Assembly: GCA_905182985.1 (NCBI GenBank)
Contig: CAJJDN010000042.1
Coordinates: 233,943-297,942 of the forward strand
From: Paramecium sonneborni
Lineage: Eukaryota; Ciliophora; Oligohymenophorea; Peniculida; Parameciidae
Reading direction: 5' to 3'
DNA: 64,000 nt
The notes under the pieces are model-generated. The model saw only the letters and a program-made list of their open reading frames with translations. It was not told the origin of the DNA and searched no databases. The position numbers and the translations under genes were made by a program. Of the stretch, positions 1 through 15,090 are shown one piece after another. The first letter of the stretch is position 1. Each line of letters opens with the position of its first letter.

Positions 1-194
1 TAGTTTTCACTTTTTTTAAATTAATTGAATTAGGAATTCTGGTTAATTATGAACTATCTTCTATAAACTTTGAAGAAGAAAGTAAAATTATTTTTTAATT
101 ATTTTAAGGTATTTTTATAGGTATCACTTAACATATGTGGATAGAATTAGATTAATTCAAATAAATTGTAGATGAACATGTGGATGATGAATGA
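1..194 (+). CDS. 3' end of an unidentified protein (partial)
   Basis: The window opens inside a plus-strand coding region that ends at the TGA at 192-194. The frame is open from base 3, with a probable 27-nt intron just after position 80 that joins a Glu-rich stretch to SIFIGITQHMW. The last residues are acidic (VDEHVDDE). Too little is present to assign a family. The next gene starts only 18 nt downstream on the same strand. Confidence 0.5.
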
Positions 195-212
195 TATTAA
201 TTAAAATTTATA

Positions 213-1856
213 ATGGAATTCGAAAAACAATTATACAGAATTCATGAAAGAATACTATCTGGATTAGTATTAAGAAAGATTTTTAAGGCTGGCTCTTATC
301 TGTTTCCAATATTAACAATTTTGGGACTGTTTTTAATTTTGTTATTATAATTTAGGGAATAGTATATTGGCTTCTTGGACTAAGAAAAATAGGGTATTTA
401 ATTACATCAGATTATAGAATAATTCAATAATCAAACAATATACATTTTCAATATAACAAATGCCGAATTATAAGAAAAAAATGAATCCTTTCTCTCAATG
501 AAATTTACAATTAACAAAAGTTTTCTTTATATGAAAAATGAATTTCAACAGAAATACAATTTTTCAGTTGAAACACATTTTATTGATGTGAATTTTTACA
601 TGAAAGGATTTAATTCTATTTTGTGTTTAGCAACAAATTTAGAAACAATGTTTATAATAGATTTTATTGATTTCTTTTAAGAGAATGATATTCAACTATT
701 GAATCAACATACGAATGAAACTTGGAGTTGGAATGTAGAGCAATTGAAAAGTTGAATATATTGATTTATATTTAGAAAGTAATGTTGTTGCTTATGATTA
801 AAGAATTTATGCAACAGTATTAACATTTATAAAATGTATTTCTGGAATATTTCTTTAGTCAATTTTGGCTTCAATTTATATGAAAATGTCGATAATTTGT
901 ACACCTATTTTAATTATTTATGTGGGTATTTGTTTTATAATAATGATCATAGTGAGTTGCATGTATATCTGTTAGAATGAAGATATATAGGTATAAGCAT
1001 TAATTGGGGCATTTCCTTGGGTAGGATAATATTTAGATATTTTGAATAGAAATAATAAATTCAAATAAGAGTTGCTTAATTCTTTTATTTAAATGTTAAT
1101 TTTATTTTACTTGCTTTATTTTTTTTAATTTAGTGGTTATAGTGGTTCAATATAATTATTTGCTAAAAGTTACCCAAGAGGATTGAGTGAAAATTTTTTT
1201 TCGTAACAATGATAAATTAATTAGATCATTCCTTTTAAATGAATTTGTGAATATCATATTTTTAAGAACAAGATCATCCCTATATTTTGTTCCAAAATAT
1301 ATAGGACTTACTTATATAATATTCATATATTACTTTGAAACCACTACTTATGGATATTACAATTTAGCATTTTAAATTTGTATTTGTTTATAGTTTTCTA
1401 TAATTTCTTATTTTTTACTTTATTTTGAAATAGCGGCTCTAGACTGGTCAACAATGTCTCCATATACACCTTCATTTGATCGTCCTAGGGTATTCTATAG
1501 CCCAATATTTAACATGAACTGGATTAATGACATCCCAAGTTTATGGACTATGTTTTACCCTCTTTGTGGAAGAAGGTTTTTATTTATTTTTATAGTTTAG
1601 GTTTTTCTAAATATAGAATTTAGCACTTGTAGATAACAATCTTATATTATTAAATAATTTGTTATAATAACAAGATATTGACAATGTTCCTGCTTAAGTT
1701 CCTATTTTATTAGTTTAAGATCATTTACCTTAATAATAATAAATTAATCAACCAGAAATTTAAATTTAAGATGTTTAAATTAATTAGTAGTTTGTAATCA
1801 ATGTTGATAATATACTTGGAAATGATTAACCATTATAATAAAATTAACTTTTGTGA
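213..1856 (+). CDS. Multi-pass membrane protein, function unknown (523 aa)
   Basis: Starts at ATG 213, just after an in-frame TGA at 192. Three small introns (751-775, 1203-1224, 1576-1600) restore one frame to the TGA at 1854. The first hydrophobic segment (SYLFPILTILGLFLILLL, about residues 29-46) is followed by a roughly 130-residue loop with N-glycosylation sequons (NNQT, FNIT, NES). Five or so further hydrophobic segments follow: near ISGIFLQSILASIYM, CTPILIIYVGICFIIMI, MLILFYLLYFFQF, YIGLTYIIFIYYF and FSIISYFLLYF. A Gln-rich hydrophilic tail follows a conserved-looking motif (FDRPRVFYSPIFNMNWIND). I do not recognise the family. An integral plasma- or endomembrane protein with one large lumenal or extracellular loop is inferred. 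Confidence 0.65.
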
Positions 1857-2202
1857 TATTACCTAACTATGTTATTAAAATATTTTATATATTCATAACC
1901 TATATTCATTTCAATTATCTTTTAAATTCATTTTTTTCCCTTTTTTTTTAGTTCACAATTTATTAATCATTCAAAAGTATTTACATAAAATAATATCATA
2001 ATTATTTAAAAAATTAGAATCATTAATTATAGAAACTACTAAATTTAATCTTAAATTGCTTTGAAATTTATTTATTTTCTGAATAAAATTAATATTAAAT
2101 TGAATAGGATTTTCAATGAAAAAATTATCAATTTTAAAATTAATTGATCATATTATTTAAAGGAATTTTTGATTATGAACTATTTCATAAAATAATCATT
2201 TA
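1857..2202. other. AT-rich intergenic gap, nothing recognised
   Basis: This gap lies between two plus-strand genes. It has T-rich and A-rich runs and TGA in several frames. I see no coding continuity, RNA gene or repeat. Confidence 0.5.
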
Positions 2203-3252
2203 ATGCTCACATATGTGAATGAAAATCCTAAATTTGCTGAAACCTTAAAATAATTAGTTGAATGCGGAAAAGATAGGGTCATAAGATGGCCTGAAATAGC
2301 AAAAGTTTTAGAAAATATGTTTAATATCACTATCTCTAAACCTTGTCTACTTAAGCCTGCCTATTAATCAATAATAAGTCCGAATGTTGATTTAGATAAG
2401 TAATAACATAGATTATTGGTTACAACTGTAATCAAACATTCAGCTATAATTAAGTAGGCTTTACCTGAATTTTAAAAAACTTCTGGAATATAGTAAAAAG
2501 TGTTTTGATATCTTTTTAGAATTTAATCTAAAAAGTTCTAAAGTAGAATGTATCGTTCATTTAAAACAGCTATAGAAACAGGAATCTAAGTATTTATATA
2601 GAAGAAATCAGAATATCGTAAAAGATTAGTTAGAGTTCCAGGTTCAGCTATTTCTCGTGTATTATAATGCAAAATTTTACCTTCAGATGATGTTTTTACA
2701 AATAAATTAAAATTTATGTCAGATCAACTATCTATTTTATTAATGATTAGTATTGATTATGATGGTGAAGACATTACTTCACTCTATTCAACTGTAACTT
2801 AAAAAATAACTAAAAAGAATTTCCTTTTATTATTAAATTGTATTTCATTCATGTTTGATTTAAAATGTATTAGTCAAGGTTAAATAACAAGAGATGATTA
2901 ATTAACTCCTGATTATTGGTTATAACCAACAATCAAAGAAAATCAAAAATTATACGTTTATAATTATTTTTTTGAAGATGATAATTGTTAAAAATATAAA
3001 ATGTATTCTGATGCTGTCGATGTTTAACAAGAGATGGAATATAAAGTCTTTTTAAATATAAATCCTATATCATAACCTAAATAGTAGTCATTCTTAAAAA
3101 AAAATACCAAATTAAAAACAGTAAGAGGAAGAATTACAGTAAATGATAAAAAGTATCCAAGTGAAAGAACTATTATCTTTGCAGAACCTGAAGAAGAAAG
3201 TGAATAAGAATTTTATGATATTAAATTTGGTAGGAAGTAAAATTGCCGATGA
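2203..3252 (+). CDS. Hypothetical protein (340 aa)
   Basis: ATG at 2203 follows an in-frame TGA at 2176. A 27-nt intron (2493-2519, GTAAAA...TTTTAG) removes the only in-frame TGA, and the frame ends at 3250-3252. The protein is soluble, without signal peptide or membrane segment. It has a central basic stretch (KKSEYRKRLVRVPGSA), a likely globular middle (SDQLSILLMISIDYDGED) and a tail that is first basic and then acidic (EPEEESEQEFYD). No family is recognised. Confidence 0.6.
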
Positions 3253-3385
3253 AATAATATATAATTTAATTAAATAGATTTTTTTAGATTTTCTATAATA
3301 TTCTACAGATATAGATTTAATTATTAGATGATAATAAACTTAGATTAAATTATTTATTAATTTAAATAGATTAGAAATTAAAAAT

Positions 3386-5734
3386 TCAATCTAATTCAAT
3401 AATTTAATTACTATTTTGATGATTATCAATTTTCTATTAAAAGTTCTAGTTATCAAATTTTACATCCTTTACAATCTATCTTAATATTTCATCATCTTCA
3501 TTATCTTAAGGAAGACTTGATAATTCATATTCCTAAACTGCTAATAATAAAATACTAGCCATAAATACAACATCATATTATTAGTTTTCTTTATCAACTT
3601 TATTTGCAAAATTCATTAATGCTTCTTTTACTTCTAATCCTAAACTCTATTACCAAAATTTTGTATTACATTTAATTCCATTAGGTTTAATATGTTCTTT
3701 TGATTCCATCATCTAAAATAATTAACTATCATAGAATAATATTTTTTCAGGTTCTTTAAGTCCTTATAATTTATTTTCATAAACTCTTAATCTTTATTAA
3801 AATTCCTTTAAGTCTTTTTAATCATATTAATTTCCATTTTACATTTTTTATTAATCTATTATCAAGACTTAAGCAGTTTCAAATTATTCAATTAAAATCT
3901 TCATAAAATCAACCATATCTAAAGGATTTTCAAGGGTTTTTATAGTATTTTAGAATTTCTCTCTTATTTTAAATGATTCCCATCTTAATTTTCTTACCAT
4001 TAAAATATCAGTATATTTTTAAACAACTTCTAATAATATTTTAACTATTAATTATTTTGGACTTCTATTACCAGCCTATAATTATGTTTATTCAACATTC
4101 TTAATAGTAATTAGTTCTTTTGTATCTTAATCATTAAATAACTCACATGCCATTAATTTCTAAATATTTGTTTATAATTCTCTTTCTTTAACACCACAAA
4201 CATTTAATGTTTTAAATAATTATTAAACTTAATTTTCATCTAATACTCTCCATTCAGAACCATTATTTTAATATATATGATCAATATCATTTGAAAATAT
4301 ATGATAATCAAATCCATGAATATCAGATCCTAAATATAAACATCCATTAATAAAAAGTCTACTAAATTCAACTAATTAAAGATATTGTTTATATATTTTT
4401 CGGTATTGTTATTGTTATTATTATGTAAATTGACTATCTTTCTTTAATAATGATTGATTAATATTGTTCAATTCATCTTAAACATTTTCTAATACTAATC
4501 CAACTGCTTCAGTTACTTCTTATCTATATTCAATTATTATTTTAAAACTATCAGTTTCACGTACTCCCTCTATCATATTACTTGTTATATCAGCTCTCTA
4601 TTTTGCCTTCAATCCAAAATAACCTAATTCATTTTAACCAATACTCTTTATATTTCTCAATTCTTAATCAGTAAATAAGGATTAGACATATGGTAACTTA
4701 ATTGATTATAATAACATTGATGGCCAATTCTATATCAAAAATTTAAATAGATTATTGAACCTTATCATTTCTAAATCAGTATATTTATCCTTTATCTTAA
4801 ATGATTTAATCTAAGAGTATTGTTTTGTTATTTTACTTTTCTTCTTATTCTAATCCTTCAATTTACTAAGTTATTAATATTTATTAATTATTTATTATCT
4901 TCTCATTTCAATATTATCTTAATTTAATGTTCCTTTATTTGTATTCACATTCTAAGTTGCTTCTGGTTATTCATCTGAATCCTATTCAAGATCCATATCC
5001 TATAATTTTGTTCTCTATGATTTTTTTATTATCTTATTAAATGATTCATAAGCTATCTTCCAAAAAAACTAACAAGTAGGATCCAAATAATTCTCAAATT
5101 CATATTTCTAACTCTATATTGTTAAATCTTAATTTAAATCTTTCTCTTCTTCTTACTATTATTTTTCTACCATAGATAATAAACTTATTTTTTGACTCTT
5201 ACTTCCCTTCTTTTTTATCTCATCTTCAACTTATCTTTATTTTGCTATATCTATTGGTTTTAATAAACCCATTTTATATTTGAAGATATCCTCTATTATA
5301 AATGCAGTCAATTTGAAATTAATACGATCTGATTGCTCCTATGTATCAAATGTTGAATATTAATAACTATTTGAAAATGTAGCATTTGTATGATAATCTT
5401 TTATTAAATGACCTGTTAACTTCAGCAATGGAGAAAGTAGTAATTAAAACTAATTTTAGCTATCAGACATTGCTGCAAATTATTAATTATACGGAAAAGC
5501 ATTTATAAATGTTGTTATTTCTATTTATTGATTTAACGCAATAGGTGAAAAAGTCTTTATTACATTCCCTTCTCTCATCTTACCAAATTGATTACTCTAT
5601 GGAAATATCTATGAAAATTGAACTATTATCTCATCCATTATTGGAAATATCACTTTCTTACCATTCATATAGTTTGGAAATCTCCTTTAAAATTCCTTTA
5701 ATTTAGCTTACTTCTCATTCTCTTTATTATCCAT
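3386..5734 (-). CDS. WHIM/WSD (possibly DDT-WHIM) chromatin-remodelling-type protein
   Basis: One uninterrupted 782-codon frame runs from ATG 5734 to TGA 3386-3388, with an in-frame TGA upstream of the start. Around residues 470-520 it reads LGSDIHGFDYHIFSNDIDHI, then NNGSEWRVLDEN, then LFKTLNVCGVKERELQ. That is the pattern of a WSD/WHIM3 motif: a 'G..R/H..Y/F' strand, a Trp, then an 'L...LN..G.RE..L' helix, as in ACF1/BAZ-type partners of ISWI. The N-terminal 100 residues (IVQFSQIFPQ, SPLLKLTGHLI) could be a DDT-like helical bundle. Acidic, Lys-rich linkers lie between. Paramecium has ISWI partners of this kind acting in genome rearrangement. Assigning this gene to them is inference; a general nuclear chromatin role fits equally. 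Confidence 0.5.
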
Positions 5735-5926
5735 TTTTATTAATACCTTACAATATTCAACTTTTACATATTTTAATTAAAAAAAATCATTATTTTTTTT
5801 TGATCACTATAATGCCAAATTTAAAATATTTATATAAGCTAATCAATATCCTTTAAGTTCCTCCTCTAACTTAAAATAATGTAAATATCACAAATTTCTA
5901 CAATTAATATGCCTTTATATACTGTA

Positions 5927-8277
5927 TAATAATTAATTCTATTCTAATTTATACACAGTTTCTTAAAATGACTTATAATTGTAAAAACTATATAAACTTT
6001 TATAACTTATTTTGGATGAAAAATGTTAAAAACAAATAAAATAAACCTAAAATATTCATTTGTAAAACTAATTAAAATTAACCTTCAAAATACATTCAAT
6101 AACTAAAATAAAAAAATTATTTTTACTTTCAGGAGCATGGGTAAATCTTTAGGTGTAATGATCAAATAGTAAAATTAAAGCTGAGATTTGTTAATTAAAG
6201 GAATCTTTCATTTTTGTAAATTCATTTTCTATTCTCATGGTCTCTATCTTTTTTGTAATTTAATCAACTAAATCTAATGAAGTAACTCGGTCAATTAACA
6301 TAGGATAATTTTAGACAATATCAATAACTTTGTATATAGCATCTAAAATAGATTCGGACTAAAAATTTAAATAAAATTTACTTTCTAATTGAGAAACATC
6401 TTATCAGATATTGTTTTTAGATATAAGTTATGATTATCAATAATCTCTTAGAAACTTTAACTTTTGTTAACTTTATCCAAAAATAAATCAGTTTGAACTT
6501 AAAGAATTGATATAAATAGGAAATATTCATAATTAGTAATAAAATGTGTCAACTAATTTCCAAAATGAAGAAACTTTGACAAAAAATTTTTGAATCTTTT
6601 TTTAAGATTCACTAATGATTATTGCAGATGTAATTTTGAATTTTTGAAAAATAAGAGAAACTACATAATTTTATTGTATAATATTAATGCATTTTCATTA
6701 ATGATTAAATCAATAGGATGAGGTAGGAATATTTTAAAGTTGACACTTTTATGAGACAATAAAAATTAGGAATTCTATTAACAAATTAATTATGGTTGTA
6801 ATTCATAGGCATTTTAAAAATTAAAATTCTTACCTAATAAATCTTAAATTGTATTTTAGATAGCTCTTAATCTAGCTAGAGATTAAGATTCAGCAATTTA
6901 TTATATAAATTGTTACATAAGATCAACTCTTTCAAAAAAAAATAAGCATCTTAAATATTTATGTAATTTAACAAAATGTAAATGATTATTAAGATAATCT
7001 AATAGAATATTTTATATATTTTAATCTTCTTTTTTAATGAGTTTGACAATTTCTTTTTAAAATACTTTAATTAAATTAGTATTATTAATGTCTTTAATAG
7101 ANTAATAATTAATTCTATTCTAATTTATACACAGTTTCTTAAAATGACTTATAATTGTAAAAACTATATAAACTTTTATAACTTATTTTGGATGAAAAAT
7201 GTTAAAAACAAATAAAATAAACCTAAAATATTCATTTGTAAAACTAATTAAAATTAACCTTCAAAATACATTCAATAACTAAAATAAAAAAATTATTTTT
7301 ACTTTCAGGAGCATGGGTAAATCTTTAGGTGTAATGATCAAATAGTAAAATTAAAGCTGAGATTTGTTAATTAAAGGAATCTTTCATTTTTGTAAATTCA
7401 TTTTCTATTCTCATGGTCTCTATCTTTTTTGTAATTTAATCAACTAAATCTAATGAAGTAACTCGGTCAATTAACATAGGATAATTTTAGACAATATCAA
7501 TAACTTTGTATATAGCATCTAAAATAGATTCGGACTAAAAATTTAAATAAAATTTACTTTCTAATTGAGAAACATCTTATCAGATATTGTTTTTAGATAT
7601 AAGTTATGATTATCAATAATCTCTTAGAAACTTTAACTTTTGTTAACTTTATCCAAAAATAAATCAGTTTGAACTTAAAGAATTGATATAAATAGGAAAT
7701 ATTCATAATTAGTAATAAAATGTGTCAACTAATTTCCAAAATGAAGAAACTTTGACAAAAAATTTTTGAATCTTTTTTTAAGATTCACTAATGATTATTG
7801 CAGATGTAATTTTGAATTTTTGAAAAATAAGAGAAACTACATAATTTTATTGTATAATATTAATGCATTTTCATTAATGATTAAATCAATAGGATGAGGT
7901 AGGAATATTTTAAAGTTGACACTTTTATGAGACAATAAAAATTAGGAATTCTATTAACAAATTAATTATGGTTGTAATTCATAGGCATTTTAAAAATTAA
8001 AATTCTTACCTAATAAATCTTAAATTGTATTTTAGATAGCTCTTAATCTAGCTAGAGATTAAGATTCAGCAATTTATTATATAAATTGTTACATAAGATC
8101 AACTCTTTCAAAAAAAAATAAGCATCTTAAATATTTATGTAATTTAACAAAATGTAAATGATTATTAAGATAATCTAATAGAATATTTTATATATTTTAA
8201 TCTTCTTTTTTAATGAGTTTGACAATTTCTTTTTAAAATACTTTAATTAAATTAGTATTATTAATGTCTTTAATAGA
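5927..8277. repeat. Two exact 1175-bp copies separated by one N (probable assembly artefact)
   Basis: 5927-7101 and 7103-8277 have equal length and read identically. The only ambiguous base, N at 7102, lies exactly at the junction. A true tandem duplication would not need an N at the boundary. Two contigs ending in the same sequence and abutted instead of merged would give exactly this. The unit holds the 3' third of the gamma-tubulin complex gene. Confidence 0.85.
6056..7101 (-). pseudogene. Orphan 3' copy of the gamma-tubulin complex gene (within the duplicate)
   Basis: This is the second copy of the C-terminal part of the gene at 7232-9793, ending at the equivalent TGA (6056-6058). It has no start and no upstream exons. 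It begins mid-frame at the N. It should not be counted as a separate gene if the duplication is an assembly error. Confidence 0.8.
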
Positions 8278-9793
8278 ATAGGATTCTTTTTCTTAAATTT
8301 AAGTTTCTCTCTATTTTAATTTAGTTAATGTAAAAGGTTCATGGAATTTATATCCTCCTGATAGCGTACAATATTATAAAGTAGTTTCGATTGACTTTTA
8401 AGGAGAAGTTTCGGATACTTCACATAATCTCATAATGAGATTTTTTCTAAATTAGATTTATTTTAAAGCTGGTAATCCAACTTTTTGAAAAATTTAAAAT
8501 GCTTAACCTATATTCTTTAATTGTATAGAACAATTTTATAAAAATATGGGAAGATTTTCAAAGGAATCAGTAATTGTTGAATTATAATCTAAATATTTAT
8601 CTAATAATTTAATGTATGGTTCCAAAGCATATAAAAATAATTTCTAAAGATAGACTTATGTATGTTGAGGTTATAGTGAATTTTGAATGCATAAATTATA
8701 TAAAATAGTTAATGTTGGTGAATTAAATGTTCCAATATTTCCTTCAATTGTTGATATCTTTTGGGCAACAATATTAATTTATTTTATGATTATAAACCAA
8801 TCTTATAAACTTTAGTTTAAATATAAAAGAGTGATAGAACGATCTATTTGTTGTGAACATAATTTTTCATCATAAATAGATTATTCTAATAAAGTTGTCA
8901 CAACTTAATCAAATTCACTTAAGATAGATCTTACACCTAACCAAAACTATTCTTATATTAAAATCTCTATATTTAGTAGACATGGTTTTTATATCATTTG
9001 TAATGGTCTTTTTAAATGACATACTATAGTTGCATATTCCAAAAACTTTTAAGTACTACTAAGAAGACTTTCATGACTCATATGACGAACATCAAAATCA
9101 GTTAATTAATATTAACCTGAAGAAAATGTTAATAATTCACTTTGTAATCCTAAAAAACTATATAAAACAGCAATTACAACATCTCTTTCATTTATTATCA
9201 TACTAATCTAAATAAATATTGTTACTTTATAATTCTTGGCTTTTTGAGAATTTCTTATGATTTATTTTAATTTTCTGATAAAAATAATTAAGAAGATTTT
9301 ATTTAAATAGAAGTTTCAGAAGAACTTAAAAATTCATTAAATGACTTTTTAGTATTAAAACTCATATGCCATAATACATTAGGTAATTAATCTTTTGAGG
9401 ATGTAAGTGTTTACTTTTATTATTCAATTTCTTTAACATCTCTTTTAATTTCACTTTATTTTTAATTAATTTAAATTTATTCTTTCCTATTATCTTATTC
9501 TTCATCATCTTCTTCTTCTGAAGATGTCTCGAATTTCCAATCCTTTAGTGACTGTAAAACTTAAATATAATAATTACTTCTATGCTAGAAATAGATATAT
9601 TATCTTATTATCTTCCTTTTAAAATATTTTTATTTGGCTCTCGATTCAAATTGTGTTCAATCAAATTAGAACTTAGAAGTAATAATAATCCTAATATTCG
9701 TTGTGGCATATCATTATAGTCTTATTTTAATTTTCGTTTCTTCAATTCTTCAAATAAGGTATTTAAGTAATCTGCAGTATCTGGTTTACTCAT
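7232..9793 (-). CDS. Gamma-tubulin complex component (Spc97/Spc98 family), 829 aa
   Basis: ATG 9793 to TGA 7232-7234, with introns of 26 nt (9552-9577), 23 nt near 9210 and 23 nt near the 3' end. The total is an exact multiple of three. After a Gln- and acid-rich N-terminus comes the GRIP1-like start (RDVVIAVLYSFLGLQSELL; HLKRPL), then the family signature FLYALEPYIKLLDKYL and GRIP2-like helices (LLDYLNNHLHFVKLHKYLRC; FERVDLMQQFI). It ends with a helix that includes LLFDHYTQRFTHAP. GCPs cap and nucleate microtubules at basal bodies. The long N-terminal extension and the first GRIP block look more like GCP5/6 than GCP2-4, but I cannot be sure which paralogue this is. Its last third is repeated downstream at the N junction. 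Confidence 0.8.
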
Positions 9794-9819
9794 GACTTAC
9801 AATTTTATCAAAATGCTTA

Positions 9820-10055
9820 TCAATAATGAATATTTAAATTATACTCTTTAAATTTACTTTATATTTGATGAGCATCAGGATCTAGGAATGTATGATATTT
9901 CAAATTTGAACTTGCATATTTATGAGCTATTTCAAAATTTTTTTAAGATGGCTTAATATTTATAACTATCTTACCACAAATCCAGTAAAATAAATTATAA
10001 ACTTTTCTAAGTCCTCTTCAAATTATTATTCTCTTTATTTTTGAAAATTGGACAT
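9820..10055 (-). CDS. Small hypothetical protein (70 aa)
   Basis: ATG 10055 to TGA 9820-9822 with one 23-nt intron (GTAAGATAG...TTAAG; a 26-nt GTG-starting alternative removes one residue). The sequence begins MSNFQKQREQQFEED and contains FIIYFTGFV and HTFLDPDAHQIQ. No signal peptide or known family is visible. It lies 26 nt upstream of the gamma-tubulin complex gene start and has the same orientation. Confidence 0.5.
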
Positions 10056-10275
10056 TTAATTTTGAGGGAAAATTAAAATTTTTAATATAAAATAACATAT
10101 TTACCAAAAAATTCTTCTGAGTAAATTTTTATTAATAGGATATTTAATATAAAAAGAAGACGAATAAAAAGAAAATTAAATCATAACATTTATATTGTGT
10201 TCTAAGTAGATAAATTAAAATTGCTATTTATGAAAGGGTTTTAATACTGTATTTAATTAATATTAATTAAAAATA

Positions 10276-10719
10276 ATGAATCAATATGTTTATTTTAATG
10301 ATTTAAAAGAAATGCAGCACTATGCATTTAAAAATCAACTTTCATTATATGCTTACAAGAAAACTGTATATAATTTAACGAGTTATATCGAAAATCATCC
10401 AGGTAGTGAGGCTTACATGTTAGATTATGAAAATCAGGATGTCACACATGTTCTATTCAATAAGAAGATTCTCAAAATTCACAGAGAAATAATATAAGCA
10501 CTACAAGAATATATTTTTGGATATATTTAGAAGCATGACAATTAAATCATCTCATTTAAATCCTCTAAATCCATTATCGAATAGACCAAAAAAAGATTAA
10601 GAGAAAGCACTGTACCCTTTAATGAAGATATACCAGAGGATTGTTCTATAACTAAAATACCTATACTAACTATTCATAAATAATTTCACTCCCAAAAATC
10701 AATTAGAATACCTATATGA
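10276..10719 (+). CDS. Cytochrome b5-like heme-binding domain protein (147 aa)
   Basis: Intronless frame from ATG 10276 to TGA 10717-10719. Residues about 25-75 match the cytochrome b5 fold: YKKTVYNLTSYIENHPGS carries the first heme-ligand His in an HPG motif, followed by 'DYENQDVTHVLF' and a later His (KIHREI), one of which should be the second ligand. The C-terminal 70 residues are basic and Ser/Thr-rich, with no transmembrane anchor, so it would be soluble. Such domains carry electrons or act as steroid/heme-binding modules. The exact role is not inferable. Confidence 0.65.
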
Positions 10720-10791
10720 ATCTTTATATTTATATAGTCATTATTAATATACATAATGAATAATTAATATAATAAAATTATAATATAATTA

Positions 10792-13361
<2,570 letters not shown>

Positions 13362-13393
13362 ATTTGATAAAAATTAAATCCTTTTTTTAAAAT
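13362..13393. promoter_or_regulatory. 32-bp divergent promoter between AGC kinase and RPL35
   Basis: The two ATGs (13361 minus, 13394 plus) face away from each other with only 32 bp of T/A-rich DNA between them. Both 5' UTRs and both core promoters must fit here or overlap the neighbouring coding sequence. Confidence 0.6.
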
Positions 13394-13823
13394 ATGTCTT
13401 CTTAAAAGTTTAAGGTTAAAAAGTTGAGAGAATAAAAGCCTGAAGATCTTCTAAAAGATTTAGAGAAACTCAAAGGAGAACTCATTTAATTAAGAACAGT
13501 TAAAGTTTCAGCTGGTAATGCTCAAAAACTTGGCAGAATTGGTGTAAGCAATAAAATTAAGAAATAAGCTTGTTAGAAAGCGAATCGCTAAATATTTAAC
13601 AGTAATTAATGAACAAAGGAGAAATTCTGTGAAAAAAGCAACCAAATAAAGTTCTAATCTTCCAGTTGATCTTAGAGGTAAAAAAACAAGAGCAATTAGA
13701 TAAAGACTTACAAGAAGTGAAAGAGGTAATAATAATTGATAAATTATTCAAGCATAAAAAACCTAAAGACAATGGAAAAGATTGAACAATTTTCCATTAA
13801 GAAAGTTTGCTTTGAAAGAATGA
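13394..13823 (+). CDS. RPL35: 60S ribosomal protein L35 (uL29)
   Basis: ATG 13394 to TGA 13821-13823, introns of 25 nt (after RIG) and 27 nt (inside SERA), encoding 125 aa, the normal length for the family. Matching blocks: LREQKPEDLLKDLEKLKGEL, VRKRIAKYLTVINEQ, LPVDLRGKKTRAIRQRL and the C-terminal FPLRKFALKE. The protein sits at the large-subunit exit tunnel. It ends 45 bp from the convergent kinase gene. Confidence 0.93.
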
Positions 13824-13868
13824 TCATTTATATAAAAAAGTACAATATTGATATGGTAATTGTAAATA

Positions 13869-14987
13869 TCAATCATCATCTGATAGATCTTCAAATTCTC
13901 TGATTGGTGGAGTATATTATTATTTATACATTCTACCCCAATCAACACCACTAAAAAAATTATCTTATTTTATTTCATTTAATGTAATTCTTTTGGTTTC
14001 ATCAATTTCAAGCATTTTCTAAAATAAATTTTAAATTTACTTGAATTAAGTTTTTAGCTTGCTAAGAAATATTATTTGGATAAATAAGTTTAGCATCTTT
14101 AATATTTTTTTTGACATTTTCTTAACTCTTATCAAAATATGGTGATTTTCCTGTTAATAACTCATAGAAAATAGCACCTAATCCATAAATATCAGAAGCT
14201 TTTGTTGCTCCTTTTTGATCAATCATTTCTGGAGACATATAATATGGTGAACCACAAAAACTATGACTTCTTTCACCATCTTTTATTTCTGTTTTACAAA
14301 GTCCAAAATCAATCAATTTAATATGCCCTCTTCTATCCAATAAAATATTCTCTGGTTTTAAATCTCTATATAAGATATTCTTCTTATGTAAATATTCTAT
14401 GGCAATTATCAATTCAGCCATATAAAATCTCACTTAATTTTCATTAAATATTCCATGAACTATAAGATTATGTATTAAATCTCTCCCTGGACAATATTCC
14501 ATTATAATATAATAAAATTTTTCATTCTTAAAAAATTATAAAAAACTAAAATTACTTCTAAAAATGCATAACTTTTTATTATAAATGGACAATCCATACT
14601 TTTTAATATTTCCATTTCAGTAATTGCATACCTTTAGTAATTGTTCTTTTTTAAAAAACTCTTCTAAATTTGTTTTAAAGCATAAATATTATTGTTTTTA
14701 TATTTAGCTAAAAATACTTTACCAAATAATCCCTCTCCTAATTATTTTAAGATTTCAAACTATTTTATATCTAAAGAAGAAATGTCGTCAAATCCTTCTT
14801 TCAAATACTAATAATTTTAATTTTCTATAAGATTATCCTCAATAAAAATTTTCTCAATATTAATTTATTCAGATATATCTTATATAGATATTGATGAATT
14901 CTTTTATTCAATCAACCATTAATTATACAATAGAGCTGAATTCAATTAATCAACCCATTTTGTTGCCGCACGTTCTGTTTTTGACAT
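13869..14987 (-). CDS. AGC-type serine/threonine protein kinase (355 aa)
   Basis: ATG 14987 to TGA 13869-13871 with a 29-nt intron after SYAFLE and a 22-nt intron near the end. Kinase motifs are complete: LGEGLFGKVFLAKY, YALKQIQKS, MEYCPGRDLI, ILYRDLKPENILLDRRG, KLIDFGLCK, FCGSPYYMSPEMI and DIYGLGAIFYELLTGKSPY. A roughly 75-residue acidic N-terminal extension precedes it. The GSPYYMSPE loop and DFGLCK are AGC-like (S6K/PKA relatives). It has no acylation site, unlike its neighbour. Confidence 0.85.
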
Positions 14988-15090
14988 ATATTATATATTT
15001 TTGCCATTAAGAAAATTGATTTCAACTAAATTTTATTTTTTTGAATTTTTTTGATGAAAAACAGAATTAATACTAATAAGATTAATTATT

